In this document: piece by piece, positions 1 to 8,099 of the stretch
How the letters are laid out: every line of letters starts with the position of its first letter
How positions within the stretch are numbered: the stretch's first letter is position 1
From: JALRHH01 sp964590315
GTDB lineage: Bacteria > Patescibacteriota > Saccharimonadia > Saccharimonadales > JALRHH01
Assembly: GCA_964590315.1 (NCBI GenBank)
Contig: CAZPVS010000004.1
Span: 1 to 64,000, forward strand
DNA length: 64,000 nucleotides
Reading direction: 5' to 3'
Position numbers and translations under genes: made by a program
The notes under the pieces: model-generated
Database searches by the model: none
What the model was told of the DNA's origin: nothing
What the model saw: the letters and a program-made list of their open reading frames with translations, nothing else

Positions 1-1433
1 ATCAACCCTTTTTTTACAGCCTCTGGCACTTTCGTATGCTCACTCCCATCGGGGCTTTTTGTTGATTCAATCAAATGCGGCTTGTAATACGTGCCACCAT
101 TGATTATCGACGCAATCGCCCCACCCGACTGGAGCGGCGTTGCGGTCATGCCCTGCCCAAACGCACTGTTTGCATAGGTAATATTCAATCCAAAGCCATC
201 AGTTGGGCTTGGTATCAGCCCCTCAGCCTCATAGCCTTGTTCAATACCCGTTGGCTTCCCGAGCTGGTAATGGTTGACCATATACTCGTGCCACAGAATA
301 CGTGCGCGTTCATTGACCTCTCCGCCGCCCATTTGCATAAGCAGCCATGTAGCACCGGTGTTCAAAGAAAAATTAAGGATATCCCTGACATTTCGCGTGC
401 CAGCCCCAGCTACTTCCTCAACGTTCGTTATCGTCGCTTCATCAATAACAAACCGGCCTGAATCATAGTAGCTCGTATTGAGATTAACGGATCCAGTATC
501 AAGTGCGGCGGCGGCTGTGAGCGGCTTCATGATCGAACCGACTTCGAGCGGCGAGCTGACCGAAGTATTATTGAACGCACTGCCGTCGCTCACTTTATAA
601 TATTCGGCTGGGTTGTATGTCGGATAACTTGCCATCGCCCGCACCGCACCACTGTTTGCCTCCATAATAAACGCGCTGCCGGACTTGCTTTTGGCTTTTT
701 CAATCCCCGTTTTCAATATATCTTCCAGCTGCTGTTGCAGTCCAATGTCTATCGTCAGTGTGAGGGCTTGACCCTGGGTTGGGTTAACTTGCACATTATC
801 TTTGTTGGCAGCCAACGGCACGCCATTGGCGTCAGTGATCGCTTTTAAGAGGCCGGGTTTCCCCCGTAGCTCTGTATCAAGCGCTTGCTCAAGACCATAT
901 TTTCCCTCACCTTCTTCATTCACAAAACCGAGAATCTGAGCAGCCAATTGTCCGTCCGGATACGTTCGGTGTTGCGCCTCACGTGTACCAATCCCTTTCA
1001 TATCCAACTTATTGAGTGCTTCGCTCTTATCCCGTGAGAGCCGTTTCGCCAGGATGGTGTATCGGGGGGAATCGGGATGTTTGAGTTTGTTTTCATATTC
1101 TGATTTTGAGCCGCCAATTGCCTTTTGAATCTCGTCGGCAACTGCCGAAGGATCTTTTATATATTTCGGATCGGCAAATAGTGTATATAACGTTTCGTTG
1201 AGTACGAGCGGCACCACTGCATCGCCATTTTTGGCCTGAATAATACCCCGTGAAGCTGGTATCTCATATTCCTTGAGCTGACTGAAATTAGCTGATTTTT
1301 GGTAGAAATCATGGCGAATAACCTGCAAATAAAAAAGACGGATAATAAATATTCCGCCTAATAACAAAAGTAGCGCATACCACAAACGGATACGCGGAAT
1401 AGGGGTAAAAGAAACTCGGGTACTTGGTCGCAT
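1..1433 (-). CDS. ftsI: FtsI/PBP2-type peptidoglycan transpeptidase (C-terminus cut by window edge)
   Basis: Class B penicillin-binding protein that cross-links septal peptidoglycan outside the membrane. My reverse translation from the ATG at 1433 gives a short basic N-terminus, one membrane segment (about residues 17-37), a PBP dimerisation region and the start of the transpeptidase domain. The active-site SxxK reads S-I-M-K near residue 300 (after EVG), and the SxN motif reads S-L-N in a FSLNTG context. The KTG motif would lie beyond position 1. It follows ftsL and rsmH in normal dcw order. The family is clear; FtsI is preferred over other class B PBPs because of the dcw position. Confidence 0.9.
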   Translation of the reverse strand, partial: MRPSTRVSFTPIPRIRLWYALLLLLGGIFIIRLFYLQVIRHDFYQKSANFSQLKEYEIPASRGIIQAKNGDAVVPLVLNETLYTLFADPKYIKDPSAVADEIQKAIGGSKSEYENKLKHPDSPRYTILAKRLSRDKSEALNKLDMKGIGTREAQHRTYPDGQLAAQILGFVNEEGEGKYGLEQALDTELRGKPGLLKAITDANGVPLAANKDNVQVNPTQGQALTLTIDIGLQQQLEDILKTGIEKAKSKSGSAFIMEANSGAVRAMASYPTYNPAEYYKVSDGSAFNNTSVSSPLEVGSIMKPLTAAAALDTGSVNLNTSYYDSGRFVIDEATITNVEEVAGAGTRNVRDILNFSLNTGATWLLMQMGGGEVNERARILWHEYMVNHYQLGKPTGIEQGYEAEGLIPSPTDGFGLNITYANSAFGQGMTATPLQSGGAIASIINGGTYYKPHLIESTKSPDGSEHTKVPEAVKKGL

Positions 1434-1464
1434 AAGCGTCTTATTGTATTATACAGAAAACCCG

Positions 1465-1884
1465 TTAATTCTGGATGGTACCACTGGGTGCTACAGATAC
1501 CATACTCTTGGTAACATCACTGTTCTTGACACGGTCCAGGGCCTGCAGTCGCGCTGCCGAAACTTGCAACTCAGCATTCTCGTCCTTAAGTTGGCTTTGT
1601 TGTTGTTGCAAATCATTAATCTTGTACCCATATGCATTGGTCTTTGTTACCTGTGTGAGGTACAGTAATCCAAGCAAACACGCCAAGATAATAAGCAATA
1701 TCGTATTGCTTATCGGTCCCAGACGCGCTTCGTTCGAACGAAAGCGTGTCGTGTTCTGATTTCTACCAAAGCTCTGTTGCCTTCGCACAGCAAGTGAACT
1801 TGAATACGTCATAATTTTGTCTTTGTTTTTATGTTTGTTGTGGTTCGTACGAGGAGCATTCCTGCCCCTCGCACGATAAGCCAT
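1465..1884 (-). CDS. ftsL: FtsL/DivIC-like septum protein
   Basis: Small bitopic division protein of 139 residues. It has a long basic cytoplasmic N-terminus (about 1-55), one membrane helix (about 57-77), then a Gln/Leu-rich coiled coil (about 85-120) outside the membrane, which is the FtsL/FtsB plan. FtsL-family proteins bridge the FtsQ/FtsB complex and the FtsWI synthase. It sits between rsmH and ftsI, the usual ftsL slot. Its ATG lacks a Shine-Dalgarno site, but a 20-codon ORF with a good one ends 4 nt upstream, so translation may be coupled. Sequence identity within the family is low, so the name rests mainly on architecture and position. Confidence 0.7.
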   Translation of the reverse strand: MAYRARGRNAPRTNHNKHKNKDKIMTYSSSLAVRRQQSFGRNQNTTRFRSNEARLGPISNTILLIILACLLGLLYLTQVTKTNAYGYKINDLQQQQSQLKDENAELQVSAARLQALDRVKNSDVTKSMVSVAPSGTIQN

Positions 1885-1888
1885 AGTT

Positions 1889-1951
1889 TTATTGTTCGAT
1901 ACGAACTTTAACTTTGTAGGCTCGGGAGAGGCTTTTTACCTGTATGGGCAT
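1889..1951 (-). CDS. 20-codon leader ORF before ftsL
   Basis: ATG at 1951 follows the purine-rich AGGAAGAGAGC and encodes a basic 20-residue peptide (MPIQVKSLSRAY, then KVKVRIEQ) ending in TAA at 1889. The stop lies 4 nt before the ftsL ATG, which has no ribosome site of its own. It may be a coupling leader peptide or a real small protein. No homology is recognised, and chance is possible at this length. Confidence 0.4.
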   Translation of the reverse strand: MPIQVKSLSRAYKVKVRIEQ

Positions 1952-1970
1952 GCTCTCTTCCTTTCTTTTT

Positions 1971-1986
1971 GCTAGGATATCCTAGC
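1971..1986. repeat. Perfect 16-bp palindrome over the rsmH stop codon
   Basis: GCTAGGATATCCTAGC is a perfect palindrome with no spacer, overlapping the last codons and TAG of rsmH. As RNA it cannot form a normal hairpin loop, so a DNA-binding or duplex site is more likely than a terminator. No T-run follows on the minus strand. Confidence 0.5.
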
Positions 1987-2869
1987 TTGTTTTTATTTTC
2001 ACTGCGGCGCGGAGTTTTGCGCTCCGAGCACGCGGGTTGAAAACGATTTCGTCTGCCCCGCCCGTAACCGGTTGCTTCGTCAGCAACTGTAGGACGGCGT
2101 CGTAGCGATTACCAGAGTGTGAGGCCAAGAATTTCTTTACAATGCGGTCTTCCAAACTATGGAAGCTGATAATCGCAATTCGCCCTCCCGGGGCAAGTAA
2201 GTCTATCCATATTGGTAAACTTTGTTCTAGAAGATCTAGTTCATTGTTTACCGCTATTCGGATAGCCTGGAACGTCCGCGTAGCGGGATGGACCTTACTG
2301 TACCCCGGCCAAGCTTGGGCGACGATTTTTGCAAGTTCGTGCGTTGTCGTAATAGGCCGATGTTCCGTTATCAAACGAGCGATTTTTTTCGCCCGCGGCT
2401 CTTCGCCGTACGTACGTATGATGCTTGCAAGCGCTGCTTCGTCATAGTTATTCACTATATCCGCCGCAGTGAGCTCTTGGGTATCATCCATACGCATATC
2501 AAGCGGTCCATCGGTTTTAATACTAAAACCACGGCTCGCATTATCAAGGTGCGGTGACGACACGCCTAAATCTGCCAAAATAATATCGAACTGCTTCCCT
2601 TCTGCCAGCAATTCTCGGCTTGCGTTCAAAAAATCTTTGTGGATAATCTGAACGCCACTTCCGCTGAACTGCCCAAGAAGGTAAGCGATTGCGTTTTGAT
2701 CGCGATCGACAAGAGTTGTGCTGTGAGGCTTCAAGGTACGATCCAATACTTTACTGGCATGGCCGCCATAACCTGCCGTCAGGTCAAGGTATCTCTCCCC
2801 TTCCTTTGGGTCAAGGTAGTGCAGGACCTCTGTCAGTAAGACTGGATAATGTGTGTTAGAATCATGCAT
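1982..2869 (-). CDS. rsmH: 16S rRNA (cytosine1402-N4)-methyltransferase RsmH
   Basis: SAM-dependent methyltransferase that modifies C1402 in the decoding centre of 16S rRNA (old name MraW). The 295 residues match the family length. Visible features are the N-terminal HYPVLLTEVLHYL, motif I LDLTAGYGGHASKVL (about 29-43), the LGVSSPHLDNASRGFS block, ATRTFQAIRIAVN, and IISFHSLEDRIVK near the C-terminus, all RsmH hallmarks. It is the second dcw gene, separated from mraZ by an unusually long structured intergenic stretch. The Shine-Dalgarno before ATG 2869 (GGTAAG) is weak and distant. Confidence 0.97.
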   Translation of the reverse strand: MHDSNTHYPVLLTEVLHYLDPKEGERYLDLTAGYGGHASKVLDRTLKPHSTTLVDRDQNAIAYLLGQFSGSGVQIIHKDFLNASRELLAEGKQFDIILADLGVSSPHLDNASRGFSIKTDGPLDMRMDDTQELTAADIVNNYDEAALASIIRTYGEEPRAKKIARLITEHRPITTTHELAKIVAQAWPGYSKVHPATRTFQAIRIAVNNELDLLEQSLPIWIDLLAPGGRIAIISFHSLEDRIVKKFLASHSGNRYDAVLQLLTKQPVTGGADEIVFNPRARSAKLRAAVKIKTS

Positions 2870-2928
2870 TGCTGCTGATATCTTACCGTGTTTTTTATTT
2901 TGGTGTTTGATTTTGGTGTGTTTATTTT

Positions 2929-3260
2929 TGACTTTTTATCAGAGTAGCTCTTCTTCCTTCGCTTTTGCTCAGAAATATAGCCGGCTCTGAATGTTTTTCA
3001 AAGTCACCTAATCAGCAGTCAACTTTTGGTTTTTTGGTTGTTTTTGTTTTTGTGTGCCCGGAATATCGTGATGATACTCGGGCGGTGTCTATAGCCGGTA
3101 TGTGAGAGTAGCCTAGGGATGTGAATCCAAAGGGTTGCCTTCACTGGTTATAGACTAAGTGTTGAGAGACTTATGTGTGAGGTGGAGTTTTGGGAGGTGT
3201 TTTGAGGTAAGGTGCTAAGGTTTTTTATATGGTGCCTTCAGCCCATATGTTGACTGCCGA
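2929..3260 (-). ncRNA. Candidate structured RNA in the mraZ-rsmH intergenic region
   Basis: The only gene-free stretch over 300 bp (2870-3358). Nested helices can be read by eye. A long-range closing helix pairs 3249-3260 with 3012-3023 (12 bp). Inside it are hairpins 3227-3248, 3121-3144 and 3056-3083, and a helix 3087-3093/3149-3155. A second domain pairs 2929-2935 with 3000-3006 and 2939-2944 with 2985-2990. Wobble positions in the closing helix and the 3056-3083 hairpin pair only in minus-strand RNA; one position in the inner helix favours the plus strand. It would form the 5' leader of rsmH or a separate RNA. I found no RNase P, tmRNA or 6S signature. Rfam has an mraW leader motif in Actinobacteria, but identity with it is not shown. 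Confidence 0.45.
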
Positions 3261-3358
3261 ATAGCTAACTTCGAATGGTGCGTACGCATCAATATAATAC
3301 CCACGTGAGCTTTTCGACTATGGACGAATTGTTAAGGTACTACAAAGCTACCAATTAT

Positions 3359-3718
3359 CTAGGCCGCTTGGATTCGCCAGTACTTGCCTGCACGTACCGC
3401 AACGATGTCACGATCTATCCCTGCATAGTCCAGCAATTGCTGCTCTATGGTGACACGACCCTGTTTTTGGTCGAGCTCGTCGTCACTTTTACCCATTCGG
3501 AACTGAACGTTTAGGTCTGCCGTCTGCTCATCAAGGATATTACCTTGAAGTTGCGGTTCAACCTCATCGTCCCAAATGTTTTTGGGGTATAGGTGCAGGT
3601 ACTGTTTGAAACCTCTGGTAAGCACTACTCCGCTTGCGAACTCTGCTCGAAGCTCGGCAGGTATCGTTAACCGCCGCTTGTCGTCAAGCTTTCGTTCAAA
3701 GTAGTCTACCATGGCCAT
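3359..3718 (-). CDS. mraZ: Transcriptional regulator MraZ
   Basis: DNA-binding repressor/activator of the division and cell wall cluster; the family forms a ring of AbrB-like folds. The 119 residues contain two MraZ repeats: FERKLDDKRRLTIPAELR (about 6-23) and the second copy around DQKQGRVTIEQQLLDYAGI. Either of two ATGs could start it; the first (3718) has AAGGG five nt upstream. It is the first dcw gene, and four GTGGG boxes upstream (3784-3829) fit autoregulation. It is slightly shorter than the usual 140-150 residues. Confidence 0.95.
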   Translation of the reverse strand: MAMVDYFERKLDDKRRLTIPAELRAEFASGVVLTRGFKQYLHLYPKNIWDDEVEPQLQGNILDEQTADLNVQFRMGKSDDELDQKQGRVTIEQQLLDYAGIDRDIVAVRAGKYWRIQAA

Positions 3719-3783
3719 TGGTACCCTTATTAAATTACAGTGGTTTTTGTTTTTTCGTGTGGTTGGTAGTCTGTTTTGGACTA

Positions 3784-3829
3784 CCCACGTTTACCCACTA
3801 ACCGTAGTCTACAACCCACTCCTACCCAC
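3784..3829 (-). promoter_or_regulatory. MraZ operator: four GTGGG boxes
   Basis: On the minus strand GTGGG occurs four times, at 3825-3829, 3815-3819, 3794-3798 and 3784-3788. The start-to-start steps are 10, 21 and 10 bp, so all lie on nearly one helix face with one slot skipped. MraZ proteins are known to bind direct TGGGN repeats separated by 5 nt, and this array lies about 65-110 bp upstream of mraZ. Confidence 0.8.
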
Positions 3830-3870
3830 ATGCAATAGTTTTATATGCAATTTGCCTAAACTTATCCACA

Positions 3871-3898
3871 GAAAAAGCGCCTTCTTATGAGAGGCGCT
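3871..3898 (-). terminator. Rho-independent terminator upstream of mraZ
   Basis: Minus-strand AGCGCCT, a 9-nt loop, AGGCGCT, then TTTTT. It follows the stop of the gene at 3929-4687 and isolates that gene from the mraZ promoter region. Confidence 0.85.
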
Positions 3899-3928
3899 AT
3901 ATATAGGCATTCTTATCAAGTAGGGGCG

Positions 3929-4687
3929 CTATTCTGGTTGTGGATAGGTGCACTTGAGCATATTGAGCGTCGCTGCACTTGATTCAGCATCTATAAGGTA
4001 TGCTGTGGCAACATTCGTTTCACCTGTCGCAGTTCGCAATACCCATCCTTCAGTGACGAACGATTGAACTGGGCCCTTAGAGACATAGGGGGCTTCACAT
4101 TCCGCAAACAACTTCCCCTGCTTCTTTAACTCTTCATCATACAGAGCGAACATTTTTTCGCTGAATTCTGCACTATCTCTCGGCGGTGTCGTGGGCTCGT
4201 CTTCATTCATCCTGAACTCTACCCACTGTCTTGAACCGTCCTTATAGTCGAGTGGCTGGAAGACCTGTAACAATTCATCCTCTTTGACCGTGCGCACGAC
4301 ATTGCCAGGAAAAACCTCAGCTCCCGTCAGCGGAATGCTTTCTAATCCCAATACGGATCGTGGATTATAGGTTCCAGAGTTTTCTCGGTATTTAGTTCCT
4401 TCAGAGAAGAATAAGACTTTTTCAAGGGTTTTAATCGGCGTCCCGTTCTCTCGGGATGCAGCATACAACGCCTCCTGGTTTGCTTCAGCAGTCTTAAGAT
4501 CTTCGATCCTGTCGCTACGTTCATCTAGCTTTTGCCTGGTCAGTGCGGTACATACCACCAAAGCGACCACTGCAGAACCAACGACGGCTATCTTGCCCCA
4601 GGGGCGAGTTTCCTTTGTGGATTTCTTTTCTGCACTCAATAACTGATCCATATCAGTTCGTTCTGAATATTTATTGGGGTTAGCCAT
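3929..4687 (-). CDS. Uncharacterised single-pass membrane protein
   Basis: Not recognised. The 252 residues have a charged cytoplasmic N-terminus (about 1-30), one membrane segment (about 32-48, IAVVGSAVVALVVCTAL), a short coiled stretch (about 52-75) and an external domain of about 170 residues with two cysteines near the C-terminus (ECEAPY and LKCTYP). The layout matches many small Patescibacteria envelope proteins. It is a single-gene unit that ends at the terminator at 3871-3898. ATG 4687 follows a purine-rich GGAGATGAT. Confidence 0.8.
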   Translation of the reverse strand: MANPNKYSERTDMDQLLSAEKKSTKETRPWGKIAVVGSAVVALVVCTALTRQKLDERSDRIEDLKTAEANQEALYAASRENGTPIKTLEKVLFFSEGTKYRENSGTYNPRSVLGLESIPLTGAEVFPGNVVRTVKEDELLQVFQPLDYKDGSRQWVEFRMNEDEPTTPPRDSAEFSEKMFALYDEELKKQGKLFAECEAPYVSKGPVQSFVTEGWVLRTATGETNVATAYLIDAESSAATLNMLKCTYPQPE

Positions 4688-4705
4688 ACCATCATCTCCT
4701 GTATA

Positions 4706-4853
4706 GATACCACCCTACTCTTCTATTGCGCTCCAGTCAATAATATTTGAAAATAGGAATACTGTTGTTTCTGGATTACATCCTCGTCAGGAGGAACAAA
4801 TTTTAGATGCACTATCTCTCGACGAATACACAGAATTACTTGACGCTATTTAA
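4706..4853 (+). pseudogene. Possible gene remnant without a start codon
   Basis: A plus-strand frame open from after TAG (4703-4705) to TAA (4851-4853) reads like the tail of a protein (HPRQEEQILDALSLDEYTEL, then LDAI), but no ATG, GTG or TTG lies in a sensible place. It could be the remains of a small gene or chance. No other feature explains the stretch between the neighbouring minus-strand genes. Confidence 0.2.
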
Positions 4854-4871
4854 GATCATCCACCTGATAAT

Positions 4872-5276
4872 TTACTGGGGAGGCGATAGCTGCACACCCT
4901 CAAGGTCAGGATTCGCATCGGCAGCTGTTGGCACGACAAGCTCCTGGCCTGCCGTAAGATTCGGATAACGTGGCAACTCTGGGTTCAACTCACGCAATCG
5001 CTCAGCGGCTTCCTGCATCGTGTCCTTTTCTGGAGTGTTAATCGCCACCTGCTCCGAGATTTCAGAGAATGTTGTATTGGGTTGTACCTGTACAACACCA
5101 ACATCCTCTGCAGGCTTTGGCGCATCATTGTGACCGCCAAATACACTTAATACTGTTGCGCCAAGTGCCAAAGCCCCACCAGCTATGAGTCGCGTACGAT
5201 TCTTCGCAGCAGGGTCCTTATCCTGTCCGTCAAGATTTGGGGAATGTGGTATGTCTGTTTGATTTTGTGTTGGCAT
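4872..5276 (-). CDS. Membrane-anchored protein with LysM-like C-terminus
   Basis: From ATG 5276 it encodes 134 residues: a polar N-terminus, one membrane segment (LIAGGALALGATVLSVFGG, about 29-47), a linker, and a C-terminal stretch of about 50 residues with the LysM pattern of helix, LNPELP, then LTAGQELVVP. LysM modules bind N-acetylglucosamine-containing glycans such as peptidoglycan. The match is divergent. The upstream in-frame ATG at 5300 overlaps the -10 region of a near-consensus promoter, so 5276 is preferred, which makes the mRNA essentially leaderless. Confidence 0.7.
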   Translation of the reverse strand: MPTQNQTDIPHSPNLDGQDKDPAAKNRTRLIAGGALALGATVLSVFGGHNDAPKPAEDVGVVQVQPNTTFSEISEQVAINTPEKDTMQEAAERLRELNPELPRYPNLTAGQELVVPTAADANPDLEGVQLSPPQ

Positions 5277-5285
5277 AGTAATCAC

Positions 5286-5314
5286 ATAGTAACATAGCAT
5301 AAGCTTTTTGTCAA
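5286..5314 (-). promoter_or_regulatory. Near-consensus promoter with leaderless start
   Basis: TTGACA (5309-5314), 17-bp spacer, TACTAT (5286-5291), then 9 nt to ATG 5276. The spacer contains GCTTATGC (5297-5304), an octamer shared with three other promoters in the window. Confidence 0.75.
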
Positions 5315-5367
5315 TTTTATGCTCTACTAATACTACCTCATCCGTGCAGAGTCATTTTGACAAATAA

Positions 5368-6369
5368 TCACCCGCTTGCGCGCAGCAAGTCCATTAATTT
5401 TTGCGCAATTTTGTCGGGATCATGGCGAATATAGCTACGGGTATGCGCAATCGCATCACCTGCCCTATCTTCTTTCCATGCGTCATGCGCTAATACGTCT
5501 GCACTAATAGGCATAAAGTGAGCTTGGGACAAGGCACTATGATCAAGCCGCACCGGTAGTTCATCAGCAGCAGCGTACTTACGAAGCAGCTGTGAGTCTG
5601 GCGGGGCCGTGTTGTACAACACATAATTAAGGCACTCTTTACCTATGAACCGTTCTATTTCAGCTGCAAAATCATGGACGGCAAATCCATCAGTTTGTCC
5701 CGGTTTAGTGACAAGATTACAGACGTAAACTAGTGGAGCTCCAGAATCGCATATGGCATCGCCTATACCGGGAACAACCAACGCGGGGGCTAAGCTACCA
5801 TATATATTGCCCGGGGCAATGATGATTAAATCCGCGGCCGTAATAGCGGCAATGGCAGCCGGGTTAGCACGAGGTGTTGGCTCAAGCCATATCTGCGGTC
5901 GGGGTTTCGTGAACCGAGCATGGCCAATGGTGAACTCACCCTTTATAGGCCGTGGGCTCCCATCGTCCATGCACAAGGTGACGCTATCAAGCGTGATAGG
6001 CTCGACCCGTCCGGTAATGTTCAGGATCTGGCTGGCCAGCTCTACGCCTTCTGCAAAATTACCGGTCATTTTCTCAAGTGCGGTTAGAAACAAATTGCCG
6101 AAGGCATGACCCTTAAGGCTCCCCTCCTCAAATCGATAGTTAAACACGTCACGTAATTTCTGTGTATCCGATAAAGCCACGAGACACTGCCGGACGTCAC
6201 CTGGCGGCAACACGCCCAGTTCATCACGCAATGTCCCGGTGGAACCACCATCATCTGCCATGTTTACGAGTGCTGTGATGTTCTGCGTATGCCGTTTCAG
6301 CCCCGACAAAAGCGTAAAGCTGCCCGTACCCCCACCAATCACCACTATGTTTGGGTTCGCATGCTGCAT
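5368..6369 (-). CDS. yvcK: YvcK/CofD-family nucleotide-sugar-binding protein
   Basis: Cytosolic YvcK-type protein that in Bacillus binds UDP-GlcNAc and supports cell shape and gluconeogenic growth. The Rossmann-like start IVVIGGGTGSFTLLSGL, then ADDGGSTGTLRDELGVLPPGDVRQCL, GHAFGNLFLTAL and APGNIYGSLAPAL are hallmark blocks. At 333 residues it matches the family. The start is set at ATG 6369, 5 nt after the beta-glucosidase stop; the longer frame would overlap that gene. CofD lactyltransferases share the fold, but the DDGGSTG block and length favour YvcK. Confidence 0.92.
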   Translation of the reverse strand: MQHANPNIVVIGGGTGSFTLLSGLKRHTQNITALVNMADDGGSTGTLRDELGVLPPGDVRQCLVALSDTQKLRDVFNYRFEEGSLKGHAFGNLFLTALEKMTGNFAEGVELASQILNITGRVEPITLDSVTLCMDDGSPRPIKGEFTIGHARFTKPRPQIWLEPTPRANPAAIAAITAADLIIIAPGNIYGSLAPALVVPGIGDAICDSGAPLVYVCNLVTKPGQTDGFAVHDFAAEIERFIGKECLNYVLYNTAPPDSQLLRKYAAADELPVRLDHSALSQAHFMPISADVLAHDAWKEDRAGDAIAHTRSYIRHDPDKIAQKLMDLLRASG

Positions 6370-6374
6370 ACAGA

Positions 6375-7643
6375 TTATTCTTGAATCTTCTTGATAGTCG
6401 CTGCGAACCACTTAGCACTTGGCCGGATAGTCCGCTTCATATTGTTTTTTCTGTCGACATGTACTAAACCGAATTGCGGCCACCAACCATATTTCCATTC
6501 AAAATTATCTAACAAACTCCAGTGGAAATACCCCCGCAAGTCTACGCCCTCACTAATTGCCCGTTCCATCGCAACGATTGTTTCTTCTATCCACCACCTG
6601 CGATGTGTATCGTGGGCATCGGCGAGTCCGTTTTCTGTAATAAATATCGGTTTCTTATAATGCGCCCACGCTCGTATCAATAGTGGGTATACCCCCTCAG
6701 GCTCCATGTACCAGCCGAGATCGTTGAGAGGAACCTTCGGATTATTTCGTTTGCCGAGACCCTTATAATAATCAGTGAAGTAATAGTTGATTCCAATGAA
6801 ATCTTGGTGCCGCTTTAGGCGATTCAAAAACCACCAGTTCCAAAAATAGCGCATCCACTTCGTCGAGATGTTATCGATGACATTGTGCGGGCGTTTTGAT
6901 TGGATATTTGCGAGCTGAGACGCCACGCCCACATTTAGCGATGATTTTTTTGTCTTCAGTATGTGATAGGCACGGCGGTGTGCATGGGCAAGATTCCAAT
7001 ACACCTTTGCGAACGTAAAAAGACTTTTCTCCTGGGGCGGCCATTCCCCGGTCAAATAGCCAAAACTTGCATATACATTAGGTTCATTGAGAGTAATAAT
7101 ATACGTCAGTTCGTCTGCAAATTCATCAGCTATCTTTTGCACAAATCGCTCAAAATATGCAATATTGCTCCTCTTGGTGAAGCCACCTTTATCTGCAAAC
7201 CATACCGGCATCGTCCAGTGCCAAATATTCGGGAACGGTTCGATGTGTCGTTTCCGAAGTGCTGCGATGTATTGCTTATAGTGCGTGATGGCAGCAACGT
7301 CCCACTTGCCTTCCTCAGGCTCTATCCGTGACCACTCTATGCCAAATCTGAAAGCCGATAAATGCAAATCCTGCGCGATATCAAAATCTTCTTCGTAGCG
7401 CCGAAAATGATCAACGCCCTTACCGGAGATGTAATTTTCTGGGGTCTCCGCTTCGGGCTTGAACTCTTGCCATGATGGCACCCAGTTAAGGCGCTGATGC
7501 GCGGTCTGTGCAAGCTCTTTGGCATGTTCCAGTTCCCATACAGACCACTGATTATACAGACCGCCCTCTACTTGATGGGCTGCGGTGCTCGCACCCCAAA
7601 AGAAGTGTTTTGGAAAATTTCTGTCAGGATGTTTTTCGTTCAT
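6375..7643 (-). CDS. bglA: Glycoside hydrolase family 1 beta-glycosidase
   Basis: Retaining GH1 enzyme of about 422 residues acting on beta-glucosides or related disaccharides in the cytosol (no signal peptide). The N-terminal FFWGASTAAHQVEGG, the acid/base glutamate in TLNEPNVY (about 187) and the nucleophile in ITENGLAD (about 337) are present. The C-terminal FHWSLLDNFEWKYGW is the GH1 aglycone-site block. The ATG at 7643 lies 8 nt after TATACT, so it may be leaderless; an in-frame TTG precedes it. Substrate cannot be told from sequence. It is transcribed into yvcK. Confidence 0.93.
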   Translation of the reverse strand: MNEKHPDRNFPKHFFWGASTAAHQVEGGLYNQWSVWELEHAKELAQTAHQRLNWVPSWQEFKPEAETPENYISGKGVDHFRRYEEDFDIAQDLHLSAFRFGIEWSRIEPEEGKWDVAAITHYKQYIAALRKRHIEPFPNIWHWTMPVWFADKGGFTKRSNIAYFERFVQKIADEFADELTYIITLNEPNVYASFGYLTGEWPPQEKSLFTFAKVYWNLAHAHRRAYHILKTKKSSLNVGVASQLANIQSKRPHNVIDNISTKWMRYFWNWWFLNRLKRHQDFIGINYYFTDYYKGLGKRNNPKVPLNDLGWYMEPEGVYPLLIRAWAHYKKPIFITENGLADAHDTHRRWWIEETIVAMERAISEGVDLRGYFHWSLLDNFEWKYGWWPQFGLVHVDRKNNMKRTIRPSAKWFAATIKKIQE

Positions 7644-7670
7644 CAAGCTTAAGTATACCGCATGGGTCGC

Positions 7671-8099
7671 TTAAAGCCCGTAAACAACCTCACCACGGTT
7701 TGTACGCGCCTGGAGATTACCCAGAATAGTGCGAACCGTGCTCAGATTAAGATCTTCTAATTTTTTAAATCGAATACAGCTTCTACCAATACTCACGTTT
7801 CCAAGCTTATCGGCATTGGCTTCTGTAATGTATGTATCATTCTCGGTGGCACAAATATATAAACTGACATAATTCTTTTGGCAAGCGAGCGCTACAACGG
7901 GCCAATCACCTTCCCGGCCGCTTTTGCTCTTATAATGAAACATGCCGTAGCCAATCATATTCATCGCTACACTGGACACCATTTCACGTTCCAGGGCAGG
8001 TGCAGTGGTACGTATAAGCTCGTCAAGTGCTCTGAGTATAGGCTCGCGCTCCCCCGCTTTACTCATGTATTCATCGGGGTTGGTAGCTTCTATTTTCAT
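7671..8099 (-). CDS. DUF1801 (YdhG-like) protein
   Basis: 142-residue cytosolic protein of the YdhG/DUF1801 fold (SufE-like alpha/beta sandwich of unknown biochemical role). The pattern fits: N-terminal helix PILRALDELIRTT, MIGYGMFHYKSKSGREGDWPVVALACQKNYVSLYIC, then SCIRFKKLEDLNLSTVRTIL. The start overlaps the stop of the DUF1761 gene by four bases (ATGA), so the two are co-translated. Confidence 0.8.
   Translation of the reverse strand: MKIEATNPDEYMSKAGEREPILRALDELIRTTAPALEREMVSSVAMNMIGYGMFHYKSKSGREGDWPVVALACQKNYVSLYICATENDTYITEANADKLGNVSIGRSCIRFKKLEDLNLSTVRTILGNLQARTNRGEVVYGL

Noticed and set aside
2870..3358. RNase P, tmRNA or 6S RNA in the gap
   Set aside because: The GAGGAAAGUCC core of RNase P and the tmRNA ends are absent on both strands.
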